Source of the DNA: Saprospiraceae bacterium
Lineage (GTDB): Bacteria; Bacteroidota; Bacteroidia; Chitinophagales; Saprospiraceae
Reading direction: 5' to 3'
DNA length: 49,722 nucleotides
Assembly: GCA_019634045.1 (NCBI GenBank)
Contig: JAHQWA010000449.1
Coordinates: 1-49,722 of the forward strand
Notes under the pieces: generated by a model
What the model was told of the DNA's origin: nothing
The model's database searches: none
The model's input: only the letters and a program-made list of their open reading frames with translations
Shown: piece after piece, positions 17,588 to 25,979 of the stretch
How positions within the stretch are numbered: position 1 is the first letter of the stretch
Layout of the letters: the number at the start of each line of letters is the position of its first letter
Program-made: the position numbers and the translations under genes

Positions 17588-18949
17588 CTATAGGGCTTGA
17601 ATAATATCGTACTGTGTAATGATGTGCATCTGGCCACTGGCAGTCTTTACCAGTACCGCCTCAATTTTCTTATCGATAAATTTATTCAACTGCGAGAAGG
17701 GGAGGTCAAGAGATACCACGGGGAAAGGATCTCCCATAATATCGGCCACCTTTTTATCTGAGTGTTGCATCGGATTTTCCAATAGAAAGCTCAAGACATT
17801 GCTCTCTGTCAAAGAACCAACAATACTCTCGTTTTCGTCCATCACAGGAAGTTGGGAGATATCTTTAGACTTCATCATATCAAAAGCAACACGAACCGTA
17901 TCCGTTGTCTTTACGGATAGGAATTCATTGTTGTCTTTTCGCCCTAGAATTTCCTTTACGGTCATTTCAGTTTCTAGAAAACCTCTTTCCCGCATCCAGT
18001 CATCATTGTAGATTTTTCCTACGTATCGACTACCATGATCGTGAATCACGACCACTACGATATCTTCTGGCGTAAGTTTATCTTTCAATTGTAACAAACC
18101 AGCCATGGCCGATCCAGCCGAGTATCCTAGTAGGATTCCTTCCTCCTTAGCCAGTCTTCTCGCCATCAGCGCACCGTCCTTATCCGTAACCTTTTCGAAA
18201 TGATCAATAACGTCGAAGTCTACGTTTTTAGGTAGAATATCTTCTCCGATGCCTTCGGTGATGTAGGGGTAAATTTCCTTCTCATCAAACTCACCGGTCT
18301 CGTGATATTTCTTGAAGACAGATCCATAGGTGTCAATTCCCCAAACTTTAACATCGGGATTTTGCTCCTTGAGGTATCGGCCGGTTCCAGAAATCGTTCC
18401 GCCGGTCCCTACGCCGACAATCATATGGGTTACTTTTCCTTCTGTTTGTTGCCAGATCTCAGGTCCGGTGCTCTCGTAATGCGCTTGACGATTAGAAAGG
18501 TTATCGTACTGATTGAACCAATAGGAGTTGGGAATTTCTTTGCTGAGACGCTCTGCTACAGAATAATAGGAGCGTTCGTCTTCTGGCGTTACATTGGTGG
18601 GGCAAACGACGACCTCTGCTCCGATTGCCTTCAGCAGATCGATCTTTTCCTTGGACTGCTTATCGTTGGTGGTGAAAATAGCTCGGTAACCTTTAACGGC
18701 GCCAGCTAGGGCTAATCCCATCCCAGTATTGCCGCTGGTACATTCAATGATGGTGCCTCCGGGGCGGAGATCTCCACGAGCCTCGGCATCTTCCAACATT
18801 TTTAGCGCCATTCGGTCTTTGATCGAGTGACCAGGGTTGAAAGTCTCTACCTTCATCAATACGGTGGCTGGGACGTCTTTTACCACCTTGTGCAATTGGA
18901 CCAGTGGGGTGTTACCAATGGTTTCTAGTATGTTGTTTTTTATATCCAT
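17588..18949 (-). CDS. Cystathionine beta-synthase-like PLP enzyme with C-terminal CBS domains
   Basis: 453 residues. The fold-type II PLP domain covers about 1-325: the catalytic lysine is K44 in NPGHSIKDRM, the substrate loop is TSGNTGMGLA and the phosphate loop GVGTGGTISGTG. Two CBS motifs follow from about residue 329 to the end (MTVKEILGRK...; ADIMGDPFPVVS...). This architecture matches cystathionine beta-synthase (serine plus homocysteine to cystathionine) rather than plain cysteine synthase, which lacks CBS domains. In Bacteroidota such proteins may also make cysteine. Convergent with the sulfatase; no methionine-cycle gene is adjacent. Confidence 0.9.
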   Translation of the reverse strand: MDIKNNILETIGNTPLVQLHKVVKDVPATVLMKVETFNPGHSIKDRMALKMLEDAEARGDLRPGGTIIECTSGNTGMGLALAGAVKGYRAIFTTNDKQSKEKIDLLKAIGAEVVVCPTNVTPEDERSYYSVAERLSKEIPNSYWFNQYDNLSNRQAHYESTGPEIWQQTEGKVTHMIVGVGTGGTISGTGRYLKEQNPDVKVWGIDTYGSVFKKYHETGEFDEKEIYPYITEGIGEDILPKNVDFDVIDHFEKVTDKDGALMARRLAKEEGILLGYSAGSAMAGLLQLKDKLTPEDIVVVVIHDHGSRYVGKIYNDDWMRERGFLETEMTVKEILGRKDNNEFLSVKTTDTVRVAFDMMKSKDISQLPVMDENESIVGSLTESNVLSFLLENPMQHSDKKVADIMGDPFPVVSLDLPFSQLNKFIDKKIEAVLVKTASGQMHIITQYDIIQAL

Positions 18950-18976
18950 TCTTTATCTGATTTGCCATTCAAAGTG

Positions 18977-18984
18977 CAAATGTA
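18977..18984 (-). promoter_or_regulatory. -7 element ahead of the CBS-domain gene
   Basis: On the minus strand this reads TACATTTG, an exact TAnnTTTG, 28 nt before the start codon. The expected TTTG at -33 is not evident. Confidence 0.4.
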
Positions 18985-19065
18985 CTAGAAAAGAAAGGAA
19001 GGGAGAAGCGAGGAACCACTTCTCGGAAAAAACCTGACGTTCTGTTAACAATCCTACAGAAACGA

Positions 19066-19926
19066 CTAGCGATAATATTTGACTTGTACGAAGAATCGGG
19101 GATCCTTGGCTCCCAATAATTTGGCCGCTAAGGGCGATAGCACAACGGCTACGTTGTTTTCATAGGCGGTGGCAGGTATAGACCCAATCACTTTGGCATA
19201 AACCGTTCGATGAGTCATTGGGTTAGTAACCTCAATGACCGAGTTAGGACGGGCGTTCCTATGCAAGGCAAAGAGTTGGTCATTATTACTGGTCTTTTGC
19301 CAAATGGCGATTCCTTGGATGGATTTTTCCTTCCGCGAGACTACTTTATCTAAATACCTTTTCTGTAAGGCCTCATTCTGTGGATGATAAGGACCATTCG
19401 GGTTCTTACGATAATCTTCCGGCACACCTGCCAAACTAATCCAGCCGATATGTAGCACTTGGCCAGTCTTTAGCGTCGTTGTGGTCATTTGATTGCGGGC
19501 CATGACATCTTCAATAGGCATCCTGAAGTAGTGTTTCGCAATGCGGAACATGGTGTCCCCTTTTTTCACGACATAATAAACGCGGGCATGTTGAGCAGGG
19601 GAGAATGCGGGATAGGTATATCGCAGAATTGCTTTGTTCGGAATAGGAATCCGGATTGGATCACCTACGGACAAACGCTTTTCTTTTAAGCCTTGATTGT
19701 AGTAATAAAGCTCTTGCACCCGCAGGCCATAGAATTTTGCCAATGAGAATAAAGTTTGCTTCTTCTCCAAGGTATGATTGAAGAATTTCTCTTGGTAGGT
19801 TCCAATGTGCAGTAGAACGCTGTCTTGAGGGAGTAGATAGAAAAGGCTGTCTCCAGTTGCTCGTGCAGTGTTTGCTGTCATCCATAATGCGATGACAAAA
19901 GCCAAGTATCTCATAGTTTTGGTCAT
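19066..19926 (-). CDS. Exported protein with two LysM repeats and a double-psi beta-barrel (RlpA-like) domain
   Basis: 286 residues starting MTKTMRYLAFVIALWMTANTARA, a signal peptide; an earlier in-frame ATG would place 16 unneeded residues before it. LysM1 is at about 50-95 (EKKQTLFSLAKFYGL...VGDPIRIP), LysM2 at 117-161 (VYYVVKKGDTMFRIAKHY...GQVLHIGW). The last 75 residues (ARPNSVIEVTNPMTHRTVYAKVIGSIP...LSPLAAKLLGAKD) resemble the double-psi barrel of RlpA/DPBB proteins, seen in septal lytic enzymes. Likely peptidoglycan-binding in the periplasm; catalytic activity is uncertain because I cannot identify active-site residues with confidence. Confidence 0.82.
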   Translation of the reverse strand: MTKTMRYLAFVIALWMTANTARATGDSLFYLLPQDSVLLHIGTYQEKFFNHTLEKKQTLFSLAKFYGLRVQELYYYNQGLKEKRLSVGDPIRIPIPNKAILRYTYPAFSPAQHARVYYVVKKGDTMFRIAKHYFRMPIEDVMARNQMTTTTLKTGQVLHIGWISLAGVPEDYRKNPNGPYHPQNEALQKRYLDKVVSRKEKSIQGIAIWQKTSNNDQLFALHRNARPNSVIEVTNPMTHRTVYAKVIGSIPATAYENNVAVVLSPLAAKLLGAKDPRFFVQVKYYR

Positions 19927-19951
19927 AATCTTAGCGAATTGGGGTATGCTA

Positions 19952-19959
19952 CAAATATA
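19952..19959 (-). promoter_or_regulatory. -7 element ahead of the LysM gene
   Basis: Minus strand TATATTTG, an exact TAnnTTTG, 25 nt before the chosen ATG. No good -33 TTTG at proper spacing. Confidence 0.4.
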
Positions 19960-20144
19960 GTAAGTAATGTACAAAAATGGGGCCGGATTTTTTAGCTCCT
20001 GTTTCTTGAGCTTGCTAGCCTTAGCAATGAAGCTGACTCTTCCTCCAGGGACGGGTTCTGACTATCGTCAGCCAATATGAATGCTTAGGACCATCCAATG
20101 TGTACAAGAATATCTCTAAAACGCATTATTTTACCATTACTTGT

Positions 20145-20151
20145 TATTTTG
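20145..20151 (+). promoter_or_regulatory. Possible -7 element of kdsB
   Basis: TATTTTG followed by CG, five bases before the kdsB ATG. The same TATTTTGCG string occurs at 28386-28394 ahead of the M16 gene, and TATCTTGCG at 36820-36828 ahead of the DUF4403 gene. It is one base shorter than TAnnTTTG, so this is a weak call. Confidence 0.3.
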
Positions 20152-20156
20152 CGCCT

Positions 20157-20903
20157 ATGAAAGTATTAGGCGTAATCCCGGCCAGGTATGAGTCATCGCG
20201 ATTTCCCGGCAAACCGCTGGTGGATATTAAGGGGAAAAGCATGATTGCACGGGTATATGAAAGGTGTTGCCAGGCCAAGGCATTGGATCAGGTCATTGTG
20301 GCTACTGATGATCAACGGATCTATGACCATGTTAAGTCATTTGGAGGAGCGGTAATGATGACGAGTAAAAGTCACCGTAGCGGGACGGATCGTTGCGCGG
20401 AAGTAGCCGCAGAACATCCCGAGCTACAAATTGTTGTAAATATTCAAGGAGACGAACCATTTATCGACCCCAATCAGATTGATCAACTCATTCAACTGTT
20501 TGATGAATCACCTGCAGTCGATATTGCTACCCTAGGCAAGAAGATTGATTCGGAAAAGGCCTTGTTGGACCCCAACATTGTAAAAGTGGTCTTCAATGCA
20601 AAGTCTCAAGCTTTATACTTTAGTCGCAGTACGATTCCTTACGTTCGCAACCTGGCTAGCAGCCAGTGGCTGAGGCATCACGATTTCTATAAGCACATTG
20701 GTATATATGCTTTTAAAAATGAAGTACTGCAAAAGTGTGCTACCTTACCGCAAGGTAGATTGGAAATCATGGAATCTTTAGAGCAATTACGTTGGTTAGA
20801 GGCGGGTTATAATATCCAGGTTGGATTGACTGAATTAGAGACGATGGGCATAGATACACCTGAGGACTTGGAGAAATTTGAAACGAAAAATGAATTTTTG
20901 TAG
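20157..20903 (+). CDS. kdsB: 3-deoxy-manno-octulosonate cytidylyltransferase
   Basis: 248 residues from the ATG at 20157 (MKVLGVIPARYESSRFPGKPL); an upstream GTG at 20100 would add 19 residues not seen in the family. Signatures: IPARYESSRFPGKPL (nucleotide binding), VIVATDD, SGTDRCAEVA, VVNIQGDEPFI, YKHIGIYAF, LEIMESLEQLRWLE. It activates Kdo with CTP to CMP-Kdo for lipopolysaccharide core synthesis, showing a Gram-negative envelope. Its 3' end overlaps the Nudix gene by 14 nt, implying coupled translation. Confidence 0.96.
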   Translation: MKVLGVIPARYESSRFPGKPLVDIKGKSMIARVYERCCQAKALDQVIVATDDQRIYDHVKSFGGAVMMTSKSHRSGTDRCAEVAAEHPELQIVVNIQGDEPFIDPNQIDQLIQLFDESPAVDIATLGKKIDSEKALLDPNIVKVVFNAKSQALYFSRSTIPYVRNLASSQWLRHHDFYKHIGIYAFKNEVLQKCATLPQGRLEIMESLEQLRWLEAGYNIQVGLTELETMGIDTPEDLEKFETKNEFL

Positions 20904-21438
20904 TAATTGTGGATCAGATCGCTTGCAGTTTAATGTACCACTCGGGGATAATCGGCCGAGATGGGTCTGCCAGCAATGTGGCACCATACATTACTCCAAC
21001 CCAAAGATAGTAGCAGGCTGTCTACCCATCTGGGGAGACCAAGTGTTATTATGTAAGAGAGCAATCGAACCTCGACTTGGTTATTGGAATGTACCTGGGG
21101 GCTACCTCGAGAATGGGGAAAGGGTGGAAGATGGTGCTAGCCGAGAAGTTTGGGAAGAAGCCTTAGCAAAGGTTGTGGATTTGGAAATTCATACCATCTA
21201 CAGTATCCCGCATATCAATCAGGTATACATGCATTTCTTGGGCCGAATGGAAAAGCTAGAATTTGGGGTTGGAGAAGAAAGTGCAGAGGTGCGTTTGTTT
21301 AAAGAAGACGAAATTCCCTGGAAAGAAATGGCCTTCACCTCCTCGATTTTTACCTTAAAGCAGTATTATTCAGACCTTCAGGCAGGCCAACGAAAGGTGC
21401 ATATCGGCCATCTGGATATTGAAAAGTTTCGGAAGTAA
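20890..21438 (+). CDS. Nudix hydrolase with N-terminal zinc ribbon
   Basis: 182 residues from the ATG at 20890. C4-x2-C7 and C27-x2-C30 form an N-terminal zinc ribbon. The Nudix box G-x5-E-x7-REVxEEA spans about 70-92 (PGGYLENGERVEDGASREVWEEA), with Ala where the usual final Gly often lies. Zinc-ribbon Nudix proteins of this type (NudC-like or ADP-ribose/NADH pyrophosphatases) hydrolyse nucleoside diphosphate derivatives; the exact substrate is unknown. It overlaps kdsB by 14 nt, though no functional tie is obvious. Confidence 0.88.
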   Translation: MNFCSNCGSDRLQFNVPLGDNRPRWVCQQCGTIHYSNPKIVAGCLPIWGDQVLLCKRAIEPRLGYWNVPGGYLENGERVEDGASREVWEEALAKVVDLEIHTIYSIPHINQVYMHFLGRMEKLEFGVGEESAEVRLFKEDEIPWKEMAFTSSIFTLKQYYSDLQAGQRKVHIGHLDIEKFRK

Positions 21439-21441
21439 TTG

Positions 21442-21921
21442 CTATAGGAATTTTCCACTAAAGGATAAGGGGAGTAGGGGCGCTATCTCCTCAAATTTAT
21501 AAACCAATCCTTCTTGCCCTTGCAACAATAGACCAATCGGGGCTTCCTGCCTACCTTCGTATTCACTGATCATCTGTCGACAAGCTCCACAGGGAGCTGC
21601 GGGCTCCAAAGCGGGCTTCGCCTCATTCTTTACCCGGACAGCCATCCATTGAATTTTTGCTTCAGGATACTGCAGTTTAGCGCGCGAAAGAGCTACAGGT
21701 TCAGCACAGATACACATGGGATAGGCTGCATTCTCTTGGTTTGCCCCTTGAATAATCTGCCGATTGTCGAGCAGAAGTGCTACACCCACTTTGAAGCCCG
21801 AATAGGGCGCATACGCCATATCACAAGCTGCCAGCGCCTGGTCTAACAGCGTTCTTTCCTGAGGTGTTAATTCGCTAGCATCAAGCGATAGAAAGGATGT
21901 TTCCAGTTGTATCTGCTTCAT
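21442..21921 (-). CDS. cdd: Cytidine deaminase
   Basis: 159 residues from the ATG at 21921; a TTG two codons earlier is possible but needless. Zinc site: C72-A-E74 and P-C111-x2-C114, with E74 as proton shuttle, the pattern of small tetrameric cytidine deaminases. YAPYSGFKVGVALL and GANQENAAYPMCICAEP are also typical. The residue after CAE is P, where many homologues have R. Deaminates cytidine and deoxycytidine to (deoxy)uridine for pyrimidine salvage. Convergent with the Nudix gene, with only 3 nt between them. Confidence 0.92.
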   Translation of the reverse strand: MKQIQLETSFLSLDASELTPQERTLLDQALAACDMAYAPYSGFKVGVALLLDNRQIIQGANQENAAYPMCICAEPVALSRAKLQYPEAKIQWMAVRVKNEAKPALEPAAPCGACRQMISEYEGRQEAPIGLLLQGQEGLVYKFEEIAPLLPLSFSGKFL

Positions 21922-22133
21922 AATCAAACTAGAGTTTCATGGGAAGATAGCGCATAGTGTTTATTTGAGCTGAAATTTGCTGTTGATTTCTGCCACCCTC
22001 GGGCCGTTCTCAACTCCCACTTGGTGAAAATTTTGTAATTTGCCCCCTCGCCAACCTATGCAGGAGCTAACATACCTCTTTTTGGGGGTTTCAGGTGCAA
22101 AAGCTAGAGCAACAAATCAACGTTTTATTTACT

Positions 22134-22165
22134 AAAAAACGGCCCAATAGGTATATTGCGGCCGT
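22134..22165 (-). terminator. Minus-strand intrinsic terminator without an obvious gene
   Basis: Read on the minus strand: ACGGCC-G-CAATA-TACC-TATTG-GGCCGT followed by TTTTT. The stem is perfect except for one bulged base. No minus-strand gene lies immediately upstream of it. Confidence 0.75.
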
Positions 22166-22259
22166 CTTTACTTTGGCCGTTGGCAGCGGCTATGCCGACC
22201 GATACAAAAGGCAGCTGCCTGGCTACTGAAAAAGGTCTATACCCTAACACAAATTATGA

Positions 22260-22304
22260 AGAAGTCACTGTAATGGTTCGTACGGATTGCTTGGAGTGAC
22301 TTCT
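22260..22304. repeat. 10-bp perfect inverted repeat before saccharopine reductase
   Basis: AGAAGTCACT (22260-22269) and AGTGACTTCT (22295-22304) flank 25 nt, ending 18 nt before the start codon. No T-run follows, so it is not a terminator; it could be a leader hairpin or a protein-binding site. Confidence 0.55.
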
Positions 22305-22322
22305 GGATTAAAGTCAAAAGAA

Positions 22323-23660
22323 ATGAAAAACATCCTAATCATAGGAGCTGGAAGATCCTCCACTTCCTTGATCAAGTATGTGTTGCAGCTAGCGAAGGAT
22401 AAAGGCTGCTTTGTCACTGTGGCAGACGCTGATCCCAAGCGGGCAGCTGATCAAATTGGAGATCATCCCAATGGCCGATCAGCCTGGCTTGACGTACTGA
22501 AGACGAATGATAGAAAAGATCTAATCAGTCGGGCAGATATCGTAGTATCTCTATTGCCTGCCCATCTTCATTTGGAGGTTGCACACGACTGTATCAAACT
22601 TAGAAAACATCTCATTACAGCTTCCTACGTTTCACAAGAAATGTATCGTTTGGGAGATGAGGCCAGAGACCGGGAGCTAATCTTCATGGGTGAAATGGGG
22701 CTTGATCCTGGGATTGACCACATGTCTGCCAAGCAGAAGATCGAGGAGATCAAGGAAAAAGGAGGTAAGTTGATTGCCTTCCGCTCTTATACAGGGGGCC
22801 TAATTGCGCCTGAAAGCGATGACAATCCCTGGAACTACAAATTCACCTGGAACCCAAGAAATGTGGTCTTGATGGGGCAGGGTACAGCTCAATACCTGCA
22901 AGGGGGCAAGCTCCGGTTTTTGCCATACAATCGCTTGTTTGAGGAGTATAGGGTCGTCAACGTAGCTGGTCTGGGAGAATATGAAGTATATCCCAACAGG
23001 GATTCCCTCCTGTATAAGGATATTTACGGACTAGAGGGGATTCCCAATATATTGCGAGGTACATTCCGCCCGATGGGGTTCTGTTCTGCCTGGAACGCTT
23101 TGATTAAGATTGGAATCACGGATGGCTCTTACCCAATTTTGAATTCAGGAGATATTACTTATCACGAATGGATGGACGGTTATGTGAATAGCCGACCAGG
23201 AAGCTCGGTGAAAGAAAAAGTGGCCAACCTCATTGGAGAAAACCTGAATTCTCCTGTGATGCGGAAATTGGAATGGCTAGGTCTATTTCGCAAGAAGAAG
23301 ATTAAGTTACCCAATGCCACTCCGGCGCTGATCCTTGAACATCTGCTGCTTGAAAAATGGCAGTTGAGCAAAGGGGATAAGGATATGGTTGTGATGCAGC
23401 ATGAGTTTGAATACGAATTGGGAGGCAAGAAACATCTCACCGAATCGACTTTGATCCTTAAGGGAGAGAATGAGTTAGAAACCGCCATGTCCAAATTAGT
23501 AGGTTTGCCTATGGGGATTTTTGTTCGCTTGGTCATGGACGGGAAGATTACTTCCACGGGAGTAAATATTCCGGTGATGAGAGAAGTATACGAGCCAGTG
23601 CTAGAGGAACTAAAGGACTTTGGCGTGGTCTTCAAAGAGCGCGATTCCATCATTGGTTAA
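22323..23660 (+). CDS. Saccharopine dehydrogenase-type oxidoreductase (L-glutamate-forming type)
   Basis: 445 residues from the ATG at 22323. Rossmann motif GAGRSS (8-13). The signature GEMGLDPGIDHM (123-134) and the sequence ITASYVSQEM, SYTGGLIAPE and NPWNYKFTWNPRNVV are those of saccharopine reductase (Lys9 type), which reversibly joins glutamate and aminoadipate semialdehyde through saccharopine. In bacteria it usually serves lysine breakdown. No other lysine-catabolic gene is next to it. A more distant relative, carboxynorspermidine dehydrogenase, is 2.3 kb downstream. Confidence 0.85.
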   Translation: MKNILIIGAGRSSTSLIKYVLQLAKDKGCFVTVADADPKRAADQIGDHPNGRSAWLDVLKTNDRKDLISRADIVVSLLPAHLHLEVAHDCIKLRKHLITASYVSQEMYRLGDEARDRELIFMGEMGLDPGIDHMSAKQKIEEIKEKGGKLIAFRSYTGGLIAPESDDNPWNYKFTWNPRNVVLMGQGTAQYLQGGKLRFLPYNRLFEEYRVVNVAGLGEYEVYPNRDSLLYKDIYGLEGIPNILRGTFRPMGFCSAWNALIKIGITDGSYPILNSGDITYHEWMDGYVNSRPGSSVKEKVANLIGENLNSPVMRKLEWLGLFRKKKIKLPNATPALILEHLLLEKWQLSKGDKDMVVMQHEFEYELGGKKHLTESTLILKGENELETAMSKLVGLPMGIFVRLVMDGKITSTGVNIPVMREVYEPVLEELKDFGVVFKERDSIIG

Positions 23661-23714
23661 GGCTGGGAGTCTAGGGAGTGTGACAATAGGAATCGTGGAA
23701 TGGTTGGTAGTGAA

Positions 23715-23795
23715 TTTTGCGGCTTGGCAAGGCAGGGAAACCGCGCGTAGCTGTAGGCTACAAAAGGCTTTGACTAACGCAGCCTAGCCGCAAAA
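23715..23795. repeat. Palindromic element with nested stems (three-way-junction shape)
   Basis: Outer arms TTTTGCGGCT (23715-23724) and AGCCGCAAAA (23786-23795) are perfectly complementary. Inside lie GTAGC-TGTAG-GCTAC (23747-23761) and AGGCT...AGCCT (23765-23769, 23781-23785). It ends 27 nt before the flippase start. It looks like an interspersed palindromic repeat, but copy number cannot be judged from this window. Confidence 0.6.
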
Positions 23796-23822
23796 GGCAC
23801 AGCTGAAAAACTGGAGAATCTA

Positions 23823-25136
23823 TTGTCACAATACTTATACCAAATGTTACTCCAAATCAGTCCCTTGCGGGCCTTACAAATCTTCAATGTAGGCCGGCAA
23901 GGGAGTCTGATACTCATCGCTGTTTTACTAGCACAACTCCATTTACCTACCGCGGAGCTCGGTAACTACGAGCAACTTCTCTTTATAGGTCATATTCTAA
24001 GCTTTTTTTTGGTCTCTGGCCTGATCCAGGGAATGCTTAGCTATTATCCTGAACTAAATGCAGCACAGCAGCAGCGATTTCTATTCAACGCATTGCTGCT
24101 ATTCCTGCTGATTGGGCTGCTCGTCGTGTGTATCGCTTGGGTGGGTAGAGCATTCTTTTGGAGTTTTGTGGTCCATCGAGAGCAACTTAGTTTCTACTCA
24201 CTTTTTCTCATTTATGTAGTTCTTAACTTTCCCTCCTTTCTAATCGAAAACCATCTGGTCTTACAGCAAAACGGTTGGCATATTCTGCGATACGGGCTGC
24301 TCTCCTTTAGCGCCCAGTTGGTGGCAATGGTCTTACCCATTTTGCTGGGCTATGACTTTCAGTATAGCTTCTATGGTTTGATTGGGGTAGGGGCAATGCG
24401 ATTGCTTTACCTCCTGTGGCTCGTAGCACTCCAGAGGACTTGGCGTATTGATTTGGACTTAGTCCGGAAATGGATCCACCTAGCCTTACCTTTGATTCTC
24501 TATGCTATCCTGGGAGGACTCCTGCCCGCCTTCGATGCCTGGTTAGTAGGGTATCTGTTTGGAGGAGATGAAGAAATGTTTGCCGTATTTCGCTACGGAG
24601 CACAAGAGCTACCACTCGCCTTAGCGCTGACCAATGCCTTTTCCAATGTCATGGTGGTAGAAGTAGCTGCAGACCTAAAGAAAGCCTTGCCCTTGATCAA
24701 GGCGCGTTCGCTCCGTTTATTCCATCTGCTTTTCCCACTTTCTATTTTACTAATGATATTGAGTCCTTTCCTTTTTCCCTGGATCTTCAATGCGGATTTT
24801 GAAAAAAGCGTCCCCGTTTTTCAGGTCTATCTATTTGTTATTATCAGCCGCTTAGTTTTTTCTTCCACCATCCTGATCGGTTTGAAGGCTAATCGCGTCT
24901 TGACCTGGATTGGGGCATGTGAGTTACTGATCAATATTGCATTGAGTTTCTATTTAGGTCAAAAATTCGGTTTGGTAGGCATAGCCTTGGGTACGCTTGT
25001 TGCTTTCACTTTTGAAAAAGCTGCGCAATGTATCTATCTGTCTAGAAAGCATGGCATTTCACCTAAAGAATACCTAGATTTTCGCTGGTTTTTTGGATAT
25101 TCTGCACTACTTTTGACGGCCTTTTTGTTCAGCTGA
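23823..25136 (+). CDS. Polysaccharide (O-antigen/teichoic-type) flippase family protein
   Basis: 437 residues if the TTG at 23823 is used; it has GGAG 10 nt upstream (CTGGAGAATCTATTG). An in-frame ATG at 23844 is the alternative. The protein is hydrophobic throughout, with about 12 predicted spans, and the arrangement (NVGRQGSLILIAVLLA near the N-terminus, GLKANRVLTWIGACELLINIALSFYLGQKFGLVGIALGTLVAFTFEK near the C-terminus) is that of Wzx/MOP-superfamily exporters. These move lipid-linked sugars across the inner membrane. It heads a run of four genes spaced 20, 4 and 3 nt apart ending in nspC. Confidence 0.82.
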   Translation: MSQYLYQMLLQISPLRALQIFNVGRQGSLILIAVLLAQLHLPTAELGNYEQLLFIGHILSFFLVSGLIQGMLSYYPELNAAQQQRFLFNALLLFLLIGLLVVCIAWVGRAFFWSFVVHREQLSFYSLFLIYVVLNFPSFLIENHLVLQQNGWHILRYGLLSFSAQLVAMVLPILLGYDFQYSFYGLIGVGAMRLLYLLWLVALQRTWRIDLDLVRKWIHLALPLILYAILGGLLPAFDAWLVGYLFGGDEEMFAVFRYGAQELPLALALTNAFSNVMVVEVAADLKKALPLIKARSLRLFHLLFPLSILLMILSPFLFPWIFNADFEKSVPVFQVYLFVIISRLVFSSTILIGLKANRVLTWIGACELLINIALSFYLGQKFGLVGIALGTLVAFTFEKAAQCIYLSRKHGISPKEYLDFRWFFGYSALLLTAFLFS

Positions 25137-25156
25137 AAATCGTAATTCCAAGCAGG

Positions 25157-25975
25157 ATGATTCAATTCAAGCAAGCGGGTATTTGTGTGTTTCAAAGTGC
25201 GCTTTACCAGACTACTTCAACCGTTATTGACACGCCAGATCTCGTTTTGGTAGTAGATCCCAACTGGCTACCCCATGAAGTGCAAGAAATTGTATGCTAT
25301 GTGGATTCAATTAAGGGAACGAGGCCAGTTTATTTACTATTTACGCATTCCGACTACGATCATATTATCGGTTGGAAAGCTTTCCCTGATGCGATCACCA
25401 TTGCCAGTGAGGCTTTTGTCCAAAACCCAGCAAAGGATAAGGAGGTTGAGCAGATCATAAGCTTTGATGATAAGCATTACATTAAACGAAATTACCCCAT
25501 CGAATATCCTGATATTCAGATCGTAATTCGTCAGGACGAAGATTTCTTGAGTTTTGAACATACACGTATCCGCTTTTGGTTAGCCCCAGGGCATAATGCG
25601 GATGGCTTATTTGCCTTATTAGAGCCCTACGGCGTATGGATTGCGGGAGATTATCTGTCCGATGTAGAATTTCCCTTTATCTACCATAGTTTGGAAGATT
25701 ATCAAATGACCTTGGAAAAAGCAAGCAATATTGCCGGCAAGGCGCGGCCAAAGGTATTGGTTCCGGGACATGGGCAAATCTGCCAGAATATCCCAGAAAT
25801 GGGCAAACGGATCATTTTTTCCCAACAATACTTGCAGGCCATACTTCGGCATGCTAAAGGGGAAGAGGTATTTGATGAAACAGCATTGTTGGTCCAGTAT
25901 GACTTTCCTAAAGGGCTTAGGAGTATACATCAAGACAATTTAAATCTTATCATAAAATCAATCTCTAAATCCTAA
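25157..25975 (+). CDS. Metallo-beta-lactamase-fold hydrolase
   Basis: 272 residues. Metal motif H64-S-D66-Y-D68-H69: the second position of the usual HxHxDH is Asp, a variant known in the superfamily. LAPGHNADG, AGDYLSD and PGHGQ supply the other metal ligands. No signal peptide, so cytosolic. The substrate is unknown. It sits between the flippase (20 nt upstream) and carboxynorspermidine dehydrogenase (4 nt downstream), in an apparent operon, so a role linked to polyamines is possible but not shown. Confidence 0.88.
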   Translation: MIQFKQAGICVFQSALYQTTSTVIDTPDLVLVVDPNWLPHEVQEIVCYVDSIKGTRPVYLLFTHSDYDHIIGWKAFPDAITIASEAFVQNPAKDKEVEQIISFDDKHYIKRNYPIEYPDIQIVIRQDEDFLSFEHTRIRFWLAPGHNADGLFALLEPYGVWIAGDYLSDVEFPFIYHSLEDYQMTLEKASNIAGKARPKVLVPGHGQICQNIPEMGKRIIFSQQYLQAILRHAKGEEVFDETALLVQYDFPKGLRSIHQDNLNLIIKSISKS

Positions 25976-25979
25976 GTTA

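Larger units (their letters stand above)
21922..22322. other. 400-nt intergenic region with several inverted repeats
   Basis: Between the divergent cdd and saccharopine reductase genes. It holds a minus-strand terminator (22134-22165), the hairpin CGGC-TAT-GCCG (22187-22197), the 10-bp palindrome GGCAGCTGCC (22210-22219), and an inverted repeat AGAAGTCACT / AGTGACTTCT (22260-22269, 22295-22304). No credible gene seen. Confidence 0.65.
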
